Shown piece by piece: positions 24,563 through 33,453 of a stretch of 64,000 nucleotides of DNA (positions within the stretch are counted from its first letter, which is position 1; the number at the start of each line of letters is the position of its first letter). Source of the stretch: an uncultured Bacteroidales bacterium (GTDB lineage Bacteria; Bacteroidota; Bacteroidia; Bacteroidales; UBA932); the NCBI GenBank assembly GCA_946403855.1, contig CAMJBH010000012.1, positions 1 through 64,000 of the forward strand, in the 5' to 3' direction. Under the pieces are notes generated by a model. That model did not search any database and had not been told where the DNA came from. It saw only the letters and a program-made list of their open reading frames with translations. The translations under genes were made by a program, and so were the position numbers.

Positions 24563-25974
24563 TGAAAGTAAGCGGACCGGCCGTTATCTGGAGAAAGACT
24601 GTCTCTGGCGGGGCGGTCCGCTCTTTTGACGAGGCTTACCGTCTGGTGGACAGTGAGTTGCGGCAGCAGGCCGACTCTGAACCGGTGTTTGCGGCCCATC
24701 TGGAGATGCTCGAAGATCCCATGCTCCGCGAAACGGTTGAGGCCAACATTGCCGCGGGCATGAGCGAGACAGCTGCACTTGAAGCGAGCCGGGACAGCAT
24801 TGTGTCTATGTTCGAGCAGATAGACGACGAGTATTTGCGGGCCCGCATCGATGATGTCCGCGATGTTTTCGCCCGTTTGGACACCGCAATGCGTGGCTCC
24901 GCCGCCGCTGCTCCGGCAATTGCCAAAGGCTCTGTCCTGGTGGCCGAAGAACTGCTTCCGTCGGATACTTCCCAGATAGACTTCGGACTTCTGGCCGGCA
25001 TTCTTTGCAGCCGGGGCAGTTCGACCAGCCATGTATGCATCATAGCCCATTCCAGAGCTGTCCCCATCCAAGTCGGAGTCGATATTTCTGGCATAAAGGA
25101 CGGTGACACGGTGACCGTGGATGATCCTATGGTCGGCGGGGTCGCGGATATAGTGAGCAAGGTCCGGGCTGCATCCCGCAAGCTATATGTCAATGCCGGC
25201 AACGTAGATGAAGTCCGTGCCGCCATTGCTTCGGGGGCTGACGGCATCGGCTTGTTCCGCACTGAGTTTCTGTTCCTTCACCGGGATTCTATGCCCGGCA
25301 GGGAAGAGCACCGTATGAGATACAGGGAGGCTCTCCTTGCATGCGAAGGCAAGCCTCTGACTCTCCGCACTATGGATGTCGGGGGCGATAAGCAGCTGCC
25401 TTATATGCCTATGCCGAAGGAGGAGAATCCTTTTCTCGGCCTGCGCGGGATAAGGTGCTGTCTGGGACATCTTGAGTTCTTCCAGCTTCAGCTTGGCGGG
25501 GCCGTGGATGCAGCGCGTGATGTGCGTGAGCTGCATCCGGAGTGGTTCCGTGATGGGTCTCCTTTGCGTCTTATGTTACCGATGGTTTGTAAGGTCGAGG
25601 AGATCCGTCAGGTAAAAGATATCCTTCATTCCATTGCTCCTGATTACGCTGAACTGTTGTCCGTGGGCATAATGATTGAGACTCCTGCGGCTGTGCTGGA
25701 CGCTGCTGCTCTTGCAGAGGAGTCCGCTTTCTTCAGCGTGGGTACGAACGATCTTACTCAGTACATTATGGCTGCCGACCGTGGCAATGCGTCTGTTGCG
25801 CATTTGTATGATGCGTTTGCGGCTCCGGTTCAGAGGGCGTTGGAGATGGTTGTCACTGCGGCGCATGCTGCCGGGATTCCTGTCGGAATATGCGGGGAGT
25901 TGGCTTCTGTGCCGGCTGCCGCTTCGCTGCTAATAGCTCTTGGATTTGACTCCGTCAGTGTGTCTCGCCTGTAG
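24562..25974 (+). CDS. ptsI: Phosphoenolpyruvate--protein phosphotransferase (Enzyme I), compact form
   Basis: This 470-residue enzyme moves phosphate from PEP to HPr. The phospho-His is H157 (RGSSTSHVCIIA), and the PEP-domain motifs are intact: GIGLFRTEFLF, PKEENPFLGLRGIR, FFSVGTNDLTQY and GICGELA with Cys444. Typical Enzyme I has about 570 residues. Here about 30 residues are missing before the His, about 30 in the linker between the domains, and the C-terminus ends 26 residues after the Cys instead of about 70. It is still an open, well-conserved frame, so this is a shortened but probably active form. It is translationally coupled to ptsH. Confidence 0.92.
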   Translation: MKVSGPAVIWRKTVSGGAVRSFDEAYRLVDSELRQQADSEPVFAAHLEMLEDPMLRETVEANIAAGMSETAALEASRDSIVSMFEQIDDEYLRARIDDVRDVFARLDTAMRGSAAAAPAIAKGSVLVAEELLPSDTSQIDFGLLAGILCSRGSSTSHVCIIAHSRAVPIQVGVDISGIKDGDTVTVDDPMVGGVADIVSKVRAASRKLYVNAGNVDEVRAAIASGADGIGLFRTEFLFLHRDSMPGREEHRMRYREALLACEGKPLTLRTMDVGGDKQLPYMPMPKEENPFLGLRGIRCCLGHLEFFQLQLGGAVDAARDVRELHPEWFRDGSPLRLMLPMVCKVEEIRQVKDILHSIAPDYAELLSVGIMIETPAAVLDAAALAEESAFFSVGTNDLTQYIMAADRGNASVAHLYDAFAAPVQRALEMVVTAAHAAGIPVGICGELASVPAAASLLIALGFDSVSVSRL

Positions 25975-25996
25975 TTTTTGCGGTTCATCGATTGTT

Positions 25997-26069
25997 TGCC
26001 GCTATAGCACCTCCCCCTGCAGACGTTTTCCCAAGTTTAACGTCTGCAGGGGGAGGTGCTATAGCGGCA
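25997..26069. repeat. Perfect 31-bp inverted repeat between convergent genes
   Basis: The arms 25997-26027 and 26039-26069 are exact reverse complements around an 11-nt loop. It lies between the ends of ptsI (plus) and nagB (minus), where it can block transcription from both sides. It has no T-runs and is far longer than an ordinary terminator. Confidence 0.92.
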
Positions 26070-26142
26070 GAAACATTATCTCTTAAAGTATCTGCTGAAA
26101 GGAAGATACGTTCGAATAAACTGCTGAGTATGAGGGTTGTAG

Positions 26143-26922
26143 CTATTCGGTAGCTTTGAAGTAGCGGTAGCTGTTGACGCGGAGCTCGCCGGCAGCCGCA
26201 TCATCGCATGCAATGATTCCGGCAGGATGCATCTGCAGAGCGCTGAGCGTGCAGTAGTGCGAAATAGGGCCTTCGACGGCATCCTTGAGAGCATGAGCCT
26301 TCTTGGAACCGAAAGCCAGAACCACGACCTCCTTGGCACCCATGACAGTTGCCACACCGACAGACAGAGCCTGTGCAGGAACCTTCGCAGGGTCATTGTC
26401 GAAGAAACGGGAATTAACCTCGCGGGTCTGGGGAGTGAGACTTATAACCCTGGTACGTGACTGCAGGGAAGAGAAGGGCTCATTGAAAGCGATGTGTCCG
26501 TCCTCGCCTACACCTCCCAAGAAAAGATCAAAACCGCCGGCCTCTTCGATGGCCTTCTCGTAAGCGGCGCACTCTGCATCCAGGTCGGGAGCGTTGCCGT
26601 TCAGAATGTGGATGTTGGCCTCGGACTCGTCAATCTGGTCGAACAAATATTTGTGCATAAAGCTGTGATAGCTCTCGGGATGCTCTACAGGAAGCCCCAC
26701 ATATTCATCCATGTTGAACGAGATGACATTCTTGAATGACACCTTGCCGGCCTTGACCAGACGGATCAGCTCATTGTAAGTCTCTATAGGAGTAGAACCG
26801 GTGCAAAGTCCCAGGACAAAAGGCTCTTTGCAGCAAGCGGCCTTGGCGTTGATTTTTTCTGCAATGTAACGGGCGGCCCATACGGACGCCTCTTTCATAG
26901 TGTCTCTGATAATAAGTTTCAT
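26143..26922 (-). CDS. nagB: Glucosamine-6-phosphate deaminase
   Basis: This 259-residue cytoplasmic enzyme converts glucosamine 6-phosphate to fructose 6-phosphate and ammonia. Family motifs are intact: LCTGSTP, FNMDEYVGL with the catalytic Asp, and GVGEDGHIAFNEP with the Asp-x-His pair and Glu. The length is normal for bacterial NagB. It is the last gene of a tight minus-strand operon, 4 bases after the NagB-like/PIG-L fusion gene, and ends before the 31-bp palindrome. Confidence 0.95.
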   Translation of the reverse strand: MKLIIRDTMKEASVWAARYIAEKINAKAACCKEPFVLGLCTGSTPIETYNELIRLVKAGKVSFKNVISFNMDEYVGLPVEHPESYHSFMHKYLFDQIDESEANIHILNGNAPDLDAECAAYEKAIEEAGGFDLFLGGVGEDGHIAFNEPFSSLQSRTRVISLTPQTREVNSRFFDNDPAKVPAQALSVGVATVMGAKEVVVLAFGSKKAHALKDAVEGPISHYCTLSALQMHPAGIIACDDAAAGELRVNSYRYFKATE

Positions 26923-26926
26923 GGGG

Positions 26927-28855
26927 TCAATATAACTTTAAAAATACTTCAATTGCTTGATACTCAGCCATACCGAGCTGGTCGTACAGGCGGGCTGTAT
27001 TGGCGGTGCGGTCTTCGGCCCTCTGCCAGAACTCCCTAGGGTCTTCTCCGGGGAACGGAACGATATCCTTTTGGGACAGGTGACGGAAGATTGCGTGCCT
27101 TTTCTTGATCACTTCGCCGGGAGACAGTGGAACGGCCATATCGACACGTCCCAGCTCCCACTCCATCCAGGCACCTCTGTACAGCCAGATATGAGTCTCT
27201 TTGAGAGAGTCGCAGCCCTCTTCGTCACGCAGCTGGCGTACTGCTTCCAGCGCGGCCTCGGTGCACACACGGTGGGTTCCGTGCGGGTCGGCAAGGTCAC
27301 CTGCCATGAAAATCATATGAGGCTTGAGCTCTTTGATCAGGTTCTTAATTATGTCAACATCTTCCTGTGTGCGAGGCTTTTTGGCTATGCCGCCAGATTC
27401 GTAGAACGGAAGATTCAGGAAGTGAGCGTTGGTGTTGTCGTTGAGTCCGAAGGAACGTACGGCGCCCCTTGCTTCACTGCGCCTGATAGCGCCCTTTATG
27501 TCCAGCAGCGCCCTGGGCTCCGGCTCGCCGGGAACCTTGCTGTCGATCAGGGCTTTAACTTCTTTGAAGCGGTCTCCGTACCCAAGCTGGGCGGCTGCGT
27601 CGATGTGCTGCAGAACCACGTCGTCGTGGACGGCGACGTTGCCCGAGGTTTCATAGGCAACGTGCACGTTATGGCCCTGGCTTACCAGACGAATGAAAGT
27701 GCCTCCCATCGAAATGACGTCGTCGTCGGGGTGCGGGGAGAAAATCAGCACGGTCTTGGGATAGGGGAGGGCGCTCACAGGCCGTGTGCTGTCGTCGGCT
27801 CCCGGCTTGCCGCCGGGCCATCCTGAGATGGTGTGCTGCAAGTCGTTGAATACATCGATGTTTATCTTGTTGAACGACCCTACCTTTTCCAGCAGGTCGT
27901 CCAGGTTGTTGTCGAGATAGTCTTTCTCGGTGAGCTTCAGAATGGGCTTGCCAACGGTCTGGCAGAGCCACACAACCGCTTTGCGGATGAACTTCGGAGT
28001 CCAGTCGCAGGGGCCTACGAGCCAAGGAGCGACGGAACGGGTGAGCAAGCTGGCTGCCGCATCGTCGATGTAGAATGATATGTGGTCGTGGCGCTGCAGG
28101 AAAGATGCCGGGCAAGCAGGGTTGACGTCTCCTTCGACAATGTCCCTCACGGCTTCTGCCTTGCTCTCACCCCAGGCCATGAGTATTATCCGTTTGGCGG
28201 ACATCATGGTGCTGATGCCCATCGTGATGGCTTTGTCGGGGGTTTTGGAGATGTCATGGTTGAAGTTGGCAGCCTGGCGCTTGCGGGAAGCATAGGAAAG
28301 CCGGACTACGTGCGTGCGGGTTTTATCATTCGACCCTGCCTCGTTGAAACCGACCTGGCCTTGCTCGCCCACTCCAATTACCAGCAGGTCCAGGTCGCGG
28401 GCCAGAGCGTCGTACTTTGCGCAATAATCGGTGACTTTGTCCTGAGGCACAGTGCCGTCGGGAATATGTATGTTTTCCTTCAGGATGTCAACCTTGTCGA
28501 GAAGAGCCTCGTGCAGCCTGTGGTTGCGGCTCTGGAATTCCTCCTTGGACGAAGGGTAGTATTCGTCTATTGATACGATTTCCACATTTTTAAACGACAC
28601 CAGGCCTTTGTCGAAGCGGCGGGCAAGTTCGTTATAAAGCGATATGGGGGTGGAGCCGGTGGTGACTCCGAGACGGAACAGTCGGCCCTCGCACGAATTG
28701 ATGGCATCTATTATAATGTCGGCTATGCGGTAGGAAGCAACTCTCGATTCCTGATATACGTTAGCCCAGATTTTCTCGTAAGTATGTAAGATGCCGGCGG
28801 GAAGATTGTCTTCTATCAATCCGCCTTCGTAGGGTAATGCTAAGTGACGTTCCAT
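26927..28855 (-). CDS. NagB-like domain fused to a PIG-L/LmbE deacetylase domain
   Basis: This 642-residue fusion resembles the NagB-like proteins of Bacteroides. The N-terminal half (about 1-290) is a glucosamine-6-phosphate deaminase fold with VTTGSTP and SIDEYYP, but the catalytic motif reads GEQGQVGFNE. The Asp and His of normal NagB are Gln165 and Gln167; only Glu172 is kept. The C-terminal half (about 365-642) is a PIG-L/LmbE zinc deacetylase with H375-P-D-D-D and H525-G-T-H528 intact. I infer a deacetylase of an N-acetyl sugar with a sugar-phosphate-binding, probably non-deaminating, N-domain. Its start directly abuts the EIICBA stop, so they are one operon. Confidence 0.85.
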   Translation of the reverse strand: MERHLALPYEGGLIEDNLPAGILHTYEKIWANVYQESRVASYRIADIIIDAINSCEGRLFRLGVTTGSTPISLYNELARRFDKGLVSFKNVEIVSIDEYYPSSKEEFQSRNHRLHEALLDKVDILKENIHIPDGTVPQDKVTDYCAKYDALARDLDLLVIGVGEQGQVGFNEAGSNDKTRTHVVRLSYASRKRQAANFNHDISKTPDKAITMGISTMMSAKRIILMAWGESKAEAVRDIVEGDVNPACPASFLQRHDHISFYIDDAAASLLTRSVAPWLVGPCDWTPKFIRKAVVWLCQTVGKPILKLTEKDYLDNNLDDLLEKVGSFNKINIDVFNDLQHTISGWPGGKPGADDSTRPVSALPYPKTVLIFSPHPDDDVISMGGTFIRLVSQGHNVHVAYETSGNVAVHDDVVLQHIDAAAQLGYGDRFKEVKALIDSKVPGEPEPRALLDIKGAIRRSEARGAVRSFGLNDNTNAHFLNLPFYESGGIAKKPRTQEDVDIIKNLIKELKPHMIFMAGDLADPHGTHRVCTEAALEAVRQLRDEEGCDSLKETHIWLYRGAWMEWELGRVDMAVPLSPGEVIKKRHAIFRHLSQKDIVPFPGEDPREFWQRAEDRTANTARLYDQLGMAEYQAIEVFLKLY

Positions 28856-30670
28856 TTATTTAAGTATGTTAAAGATTTCTTGGGGGTCTTTTGTAGTGCT
28901 GAGTTTTTCCAGCAAATTCTCGTCGTCCAGGGCCTCAGCCACCTTGGCGAGTATGCCGATGTGCTCTCCGCCCGCTCCGGCTATACCTACCAACAGCCTG
29001 GCCTTTTCGCCGTCAAAATCCACTCCGTCGGGGTACTGCAGTACGACGATTCCGGAGTGCTTTACGCTTTTCTTGGCTTCGGCAGTGCCATGGGGTATAG
29101 CCAGGCCCATGCCCATGTAGGTCGATGCCGTCTTTTCACGTTCCAGCATGGCGTCGGCGTAGGACGCATCTACATATCCGGATTCTGCGAGCAGGGCTCC
29201 GGCGCGGCGAATCGCTGCCTCTTTGCTTTCGGAGGGCAGGGAAGTAAGTATGTTTTGCTTCAGCAGCAGCTCAGGGACGGCAGCGGTATTGCCTCCGGAA
29301 GCTGAAATACTTGGGTTAATGCTTCCGGAGGCAATACCGCTGCCGCCACCTGCTTGCAGGCTGCTCAGCAGGGCATCCAGGGCAGGGTCGGACAAGAAGT
29401 TGGTGATGGCAATTACCCGCTTGCCGGAACGCAGCGCCCTTTCTTCCAACTCTTTCTGGCACACCACAAGTGACGCGTCGGCAGGAATGTCGCCGACGGC
29501 GCAGTTGGTGCATTTTATGCTTCCGAGCCCGGCTTGCATGAGCCGAGCCTTGAAACGGGTGGCGCCAAGCGCGCTGGAACCCATGCCGGCGTCGCAGGCG
29601 AAGACTATCTTGCTCACGCCTTCCATTCCGGGAACGGGCTCTGCACCTTCACTCTCACCCTGGAAATCCGGCCTGGACTTGACCATGGGCCATGCCAGCA
29701 GGAAAGATACGACGGTGCCAATGAGCACACCGAGTATGCCCAGCAGCGTTTTGCCCTTGGGCGACATGAGGATGATGGAGATCAGACTGCCCGGAGAAGC
29801 GGGGGCCACCAGACCGAAATCGACCAGCGTAAAGAAGCTCAAGGCGCAAATGTTGCCTATCATGACCGCCAGGAGCAGAATGGGCCTTGCGAGCACGTAA
29901 GGGAAGTAGATTTCATGTATGCCGCCCAGAAGCTGGATGACCACGGCGCCAGGGGCCGACTGCTTGGTGTTCCCTTTGCCGAAAGCCCAGCAGGCCAGAA
30001 GTATGCCCAGGCCGGGACCGGGATTGGGATCTACTAGGAAGAGCATCGACTGGCCCATTTCGGCAGCCTGCTGAATGCCCAGAGGGGTCATGATTCCGTG
30101 GTTGACGGCGTTGTTGAGGAACAAGACCTTGGCTGGATCGACCAACACCGCAAGCAGGGGGTTCATCTTGTGTGCAAGCATCCAGTTGACCCCGTTGCTG
30201 AGAAGATTGGTAATCCATGCCACCGCATGCCCTATCACCATATAGCCTGCGATTGCAAGGAGCATGGCTATGATGCCCAGAGAGAAATTGTCCACGAGCA
30301 TCTCGAATCCTGCCCCAATCTTGCCCTCGACCAGTTTGTCGAACTTTTTGACGCACCATCCGGCGATAGGGCCCATGATCATGGCTCCCAGGAACATGGG
30401 GGTGTCGGTCCCGATGATTACGCCCATCGCAGCCACTGCTCCCGCCACGCCGCCGCGATATCCGCCGACGTTCTTACCGGCGGTAAAGGCTATAAGCGTG
30501 GGCAGCAGGTACTTGAGCATGGGAGAGACCATCTTTGCGATGTTCTCGTCGGGCCACCAGCCGCCAGGAATGAAGATAGCGGTAATAAGTCCCCAGGCAA
30601 TAAATGCGCCGATGTTTGGCATGACCATGGCGCTTAGGGATCTGCCGAATTTTTGTATCTGTTCCTTCAT
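28856..30670 (-). CDS. mtlA: PTS EIICBA component, mannitol family
   Basis: This 604-residue membrane permease imports and phosphorylates its sugar. EIIC (about 1-345) has the mannitol-family segments LNNAVNHGIMTPLG, NPGPGLGILLA and GGIHEIYFPY. EIIB has Cys359 in VFACDAGMGSS and EIIA has His527 in AIPHGT, both in their conserved settings. The EIIB-EIIA linker (residues about 442-465) is Gly/Ser/Ala-rich and is encoded by a near-perfect palindrome. Sequence points to mannitol and mtlD lies divergently, but the downstream partners are two amino-sugar proteins, so a hexosamine or mixed substrate is possible. It is the first gene of the operon. Confidence 0.93.
   Translation of the reverse strand: MKEQIQKFGRSLSAMVMPNIGAFIAWGLITAIFIPGGWWPDENIAKMVSPMLKYLLPTLIAFTAGKNVGGYRGGVAGAVAAMGVIIGTDTPMFLGAMIMGPIAGWCVKKFDKLVEGKIGAGFEMLVDNFSLGIIAMLLAIAGYMVIGHAVAWITNLLSNGVNWMLAHKMNPLLAVLVDPAKVLFLNNAVNHGIMTPLGIQQAAEMGQSMLFLVDPNPGPGLGILLACWAFGKGNTKQSAPGAVVIQLLGGIHEIYFPYVLARPILLLAVMIGNICALSFFTLVDFGLVAPASPGSLISIILMSPKGKTLLGILGVLIGTVVSFLLAWPMVKSRPDFQGESEGAEPVPGMEGVSKIVFACDAGMGSSALGATRFKARLMQAGLGSIKCTNCAVGDIPADASLVVCQKELEERALRSGKRVIAITNFLSDPALDALLSSLQAGGGSGIASGSINPSISASGGNTAAVPELLLKQNILTSLPSESKEAAIRRAGALLAESGYVDASYADAMLEREKTASTYMGMGLAIPHGTAEAKKSVKHSGIVVLQYPDGVDFDGEKARLLVGIAGAGGEHIGILAKVAEALDDENLLEKLSTTKDPQEIFNILK
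29278..29345. repeat. 25-bp inverted repeat inside the EIICBA coding sequence
   Basis: The arms 29278-29302 and 29321-29345 are exact reverse complements with an 18-nt loop. They lie in frame within the EIIB-EIIA linker and encode small residues such as SGIASGS and ASGGNTAAV. In shape it matches the intergenic palindromes of this window. Confidence 0.92.
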
Positions 30671-30685
30671 CGTTTGAATTGAATG

Positions 30686-30713
30686 TAAAGATAGGATTTT
30701 TTTGCTAAATTTG
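30686..30713. promoter_or_regulatory. Divergent promoters of the EIICBA operon and mtlD
   Basis: TAAATTTG on the plus strand (30706-30713) lies 26 nt before mtlD. TATCTTTA on the minus strand (30686-30693), one base from consensus, lies 15 nt before the EIICBA start. The two units could therefore be regulated together from a 69-bp gap. Confidence 0.5.
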
Positions 30714-30739
30714 TACGATACTTACCAAATTAGGAAAAC

Positions 30740-31888
30740 ATGAAAGCAATTCAATTCGGAGCGGGCAATATAGGCCGCGGTTTTATTGGGGCAGTCCTTT
30801 CACAGGCTGGTTACGAACTGGTTTTCGCAGATGTCGTAGAGGAACTGCTGAATCAGATAAACACTCGAAAGGAATACACTGTACACGTATCGGACCACAA
30901 CAGCTACGATATTCAAGTCAAGAACGTACGTGCCGTCAATTCATCCGGCCCGGACGCAGTCGCGGAGATAGCGGACGCCGACATCATTACTACTGCGGTG
31001 GGCTTGCGCATCCTTAAATTCGTCGCCCCCTCTATAGCCAAGGGCCTGGCTGCGAGAAAAGAAGCCGGAATAGAGAAGCCCCTTAACATAATAGCCTGCG
31101 AAAACGGCCTGCGCGCCACTTCCCAGCTAAAAGACCTTGTCTTCGCCCAGCTGGACCCCGAAGTAGCAGAATGGGCCGGAAAGCACGTGGGATTCCCCGA
31201 CGCGGCCGTGGACAGGATTGTGCCGCCGGTGCGTTGTGAGATTCCTCTCGACGTGGCTGTGGAAGAGTATTTTGAATGGGACGTGGAACGCTCGTCGTTT
31301 GTGGGTCCTGTGCCTCAGATCGAAGGCATGACTCCCGTTGACAATCTGCTGGCTTATGTAGAACGCAAGTTGTTCACTCTCAATACCGGACACGCTACGG
31401 CAGCATATCTGGGCAAGATGAAGGGTATATCCACGATAGGAGACTGTGTGGCGGATCCTGCGCTGTATGCAATCGTCAAAGAGGCCATGCAGCAGAGCGG
31501 CGAAGGCCTTGTGCGTAAATTCGGTTTCGACCATGCAGCCCATTTTGCTTACATAGACAAGATTCTCGGCCGCTTCAGCAATCCTTTCCTCCGCGACGAG
31601 TGTGACCGCGTTGGACGCGAGCCCATCCGCAAACTTGCTCCGAACGACCGCCTGATCCTTCCACTGATGACAGCCAAGGGCTTCGGACTGGCTTATGACA
31701 AACTGTTGCTAGCCATAGGCGGCGCCCTTCACTTCGACAATCCTCAGGATCCCCAGAGCGTAGAACTGCTTTCCAGCATAAAAGAGGCAGGCCTGGCCGA
31801 GACGGTGTCCAAATATACCGGAATCCCCGAAAACGATCCTCTGATAGCTCAGATAATCGAGGCATACCACAAAGTAGAAACCATTTAA
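30740..31888 (+). CDS. mtlD: Mannitol-1-phosphate 5-dehydrogenase
   Basis: This 382-residue NAD-dependent enzyme oxidises mannitol 1-phosphate to fructose 6-phosphate. The N-terminal GAGNIGRGFIG dinucleotide-binding motif, the ACENGLRAT segment and KLFTLNTGHATAAYLG with the catalytic Lys-region match MtlD of enteric bacteria and Firmicutes. The length is as expected. It is divergent to EIICBA, which gives a coherent mannitol pathway. The sulfatase gene follows after 10 bases. Confidence 0.95.
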   Translation: MKAIQFGAGNIGRGFIGAVLSQAGYELVFADVVEELLNQINTRKEYTVHVSDHNSYDIQVKNVRAVNSSGPDAVAEIADADIITTAVGLRILKFVAPSIAKGLAARKEAGIEKPLNIIACENGLRATSQLKDLVFAQLDPEVAEWAGKHVGFPDAAVDRIVPPVRCEIPLDVAVEEYFEWDVERSSFVGPVPQIEGMTPVDNLLAYVERKLFTLNTGHATAAYLGKMKGISTIGDCVADPALYAIVKEAMQQSGEGLVRKFGFDHAAHFAYIDKILGRFSNPFLRDECDRVGREPIRKLAPNDRLILPLMTAKGFGLAYDKLLLAIGGALHFDNPQDPQSVELLSSIKEAGLAETVSKYTGIPENDPLIAQIIEAYHKVETI

Positions 31889-31898
31889 TTATCTGAAA

Positions 31899-33437
31899 AT
31901 GAAGAAGTCCCCCCTGTTACTGCTGCCATTGCTTCCGGCTGTGCTCTCTGCTCAGGAGAGACCCAATGTAGTGCTCATCCTGGCCGATGATATGGGTTAT
32001 TCCGATCTCGGCTGCATGGGCAGTGAGATAGAAACTCCGAACATCGACAATCTTTCGCGCCAGGGTGTGCTGCTGACCAACATGTGCAACGCATCCAAGT
32101 CGTGTCCCTCCAGGGCGGCGTTGCTTACGGGCCTGTATTCATGGCGGGCCGGCATGGGCGCCATGACCAATCACGGCAGTAGCATTCCCTCCTACCAGGG
32201 TTTTCTCAACGAGAACTGCGTCACCATTGCCGAGGCCCTGAAGCTTAACGGTTACCGGACTTATATCTCGGGAAAGTGGCACGTGGGAGACGCCCGGCAA
32301 TACTGGCCGGAGCAAAGGGGCTTCGATGAGACTTTCCATATTCCCAACGGAGGGGGAGTGTACTACTATCCTTCCTTGTTCCCCCAGCGGGCCAACCGCA
32401 AGCTGTACCGGAACGCCGAAGAAGTGTCGCCCGAAGCCGGTTGGTACTCCACCGACGGATTCGGCCAGATGGCGGCGGAGTTCATATCCGATCCTTCCAA
32501 CCAAGACACACCTTTCTTCCTTTATGTGCCTTTCATAGCCCCTCATTATCCTCTGCAGGCCAAGCCTGAGGATATTCAAAAGTATCTCGGTCGCTATGAC
32601 GCCGGCTACGACGAGATCCGGAAGGCCCGTTTCGAAAGGCAGAAGGCCCTGGGCATCCTGGATCCCCGTTTCGAGCTTTCCGCTCCGGAATATCCTGACT
32701 GGAACAGCCTGACGCCGGAGCAGCAGGCGAGCGAATCGGAGAGGATGGCTGTCTATGCGGCCCAGATAGACTGTATAGACCAGAACGTCGGCAAGATAGT
32801 CCAGGCGCTTAAAGATAACGGGCTGTACGACAACACCGTAATAATCTTCTTGTCCGACAACGGCGCCGTCATGCACCATTTCAACGATACTCCCGACGTG
32901 CATTTCGGAGGCCCTGACTGCTGGGCTTCGGTCGGTATATGGCAGAACGTGTGCAATACTCCGTTCCGGCAGGGTAAAGGACGCGAATTCGAGGGAGGCA
33001 TCAAGACTCCGCTCATCATCAGCTGGCCTGCCGGATTCAGCAAGACAGGTTATAAAGTCGCGGACTACGCGCATATAACCGACGTTATGCCCACGATACT
33101 GGAGCTCACCGGCAGCTCTTATCCCAAGACCTACAACGGCAATGATATCCAGAAGCTGGACGGCCGCAGCATTATGCCATTGCTGCGCGGACGTCACATC
33201 AACCGCAACCGCCCGCTCTTCTTCGAGCACATGGGCTGGAAGGGAATGCGTCAGGGCCGCTGGAAACTGGTACGTAAGGCGAATGCGGAAAAATGGGAGC
33301 TGTACGACCTCAAGAAGGACCCGTACGAGACTAATGATATTTCTTCGAAGAAAGCTTGCCGGACCCGCCGCATGGCTTCCAAATGGCAGTCGTGGGCAGA
33401 TGAGGTCGGAGTAGAAAACTGGCCGTTGAGCCATTAG
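31899..33437 (+). CDS. Secreted sulfatase, serine-type
   Basis: This 512-residue protein has a signal peptide (about 1-18, ending LSAQ) and an alkaline-phosphatase-like sulfatase fold: VVLILADDMGYSD metal site, formylglycine motif S68-C-P70-S-R72-x-x-LLTG, GKWHVG and FLSDNGA. In the (C/S)-x-P-x-R motif the modified residue is Ser68, so it needs an anaerobic radical-SAM maturase; none is in this window. The sulfated substrate (polysaccharide, mucin or steroid) cannot be told. It follows mtlD closely and precedes lnt by 16 bases. Confidence 0.9.
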   Translation: MKKSPLLLLPLLPAVLSAQERPNVVLILADDMGYSDLGCMGSEIETPNIDNLSRQGVLLTNMCNASKSCPSRAALLTGLYSWRAGMGAMTNHGSSIPSYQGFLNENCVTIAEALKLNGYRTYISGKWHVGDARQYWPEQRGFDETFHIPNGGGVYYYPSLFPQRANRKLYRNAEEVSPEAGWYSTDGFGQMAAEFISDPSNQDTPFFLYVPFIAPHYPLQAKPEDIQKYLGRYDAGYDEIRKARFERQKALGILDPRFELSAPEYPDWNSLTPEQQASESERMAVYAAQIDCIDQNVGKIVQALKDNGLYDNTVIIFLSDNGAVMHHFNDTPDVHFGGPDCWASVGIWQNVCNTPFRQGKGREFEGGIKTPLIISWPAGFSKTGYKVADYAHITDVMPTILELTGSSYPKTYNGNDIQKLDGRSIMPLLRGRHINRNRPLFFEHMGWKGMRQGRWKLVRKANAEKWELYDLKKDPYETNDISSKKACRTRRMASKWQSWADEVGVENWPLSH

Positions 33438-33453
33438 AACCACTGAAGCATAA

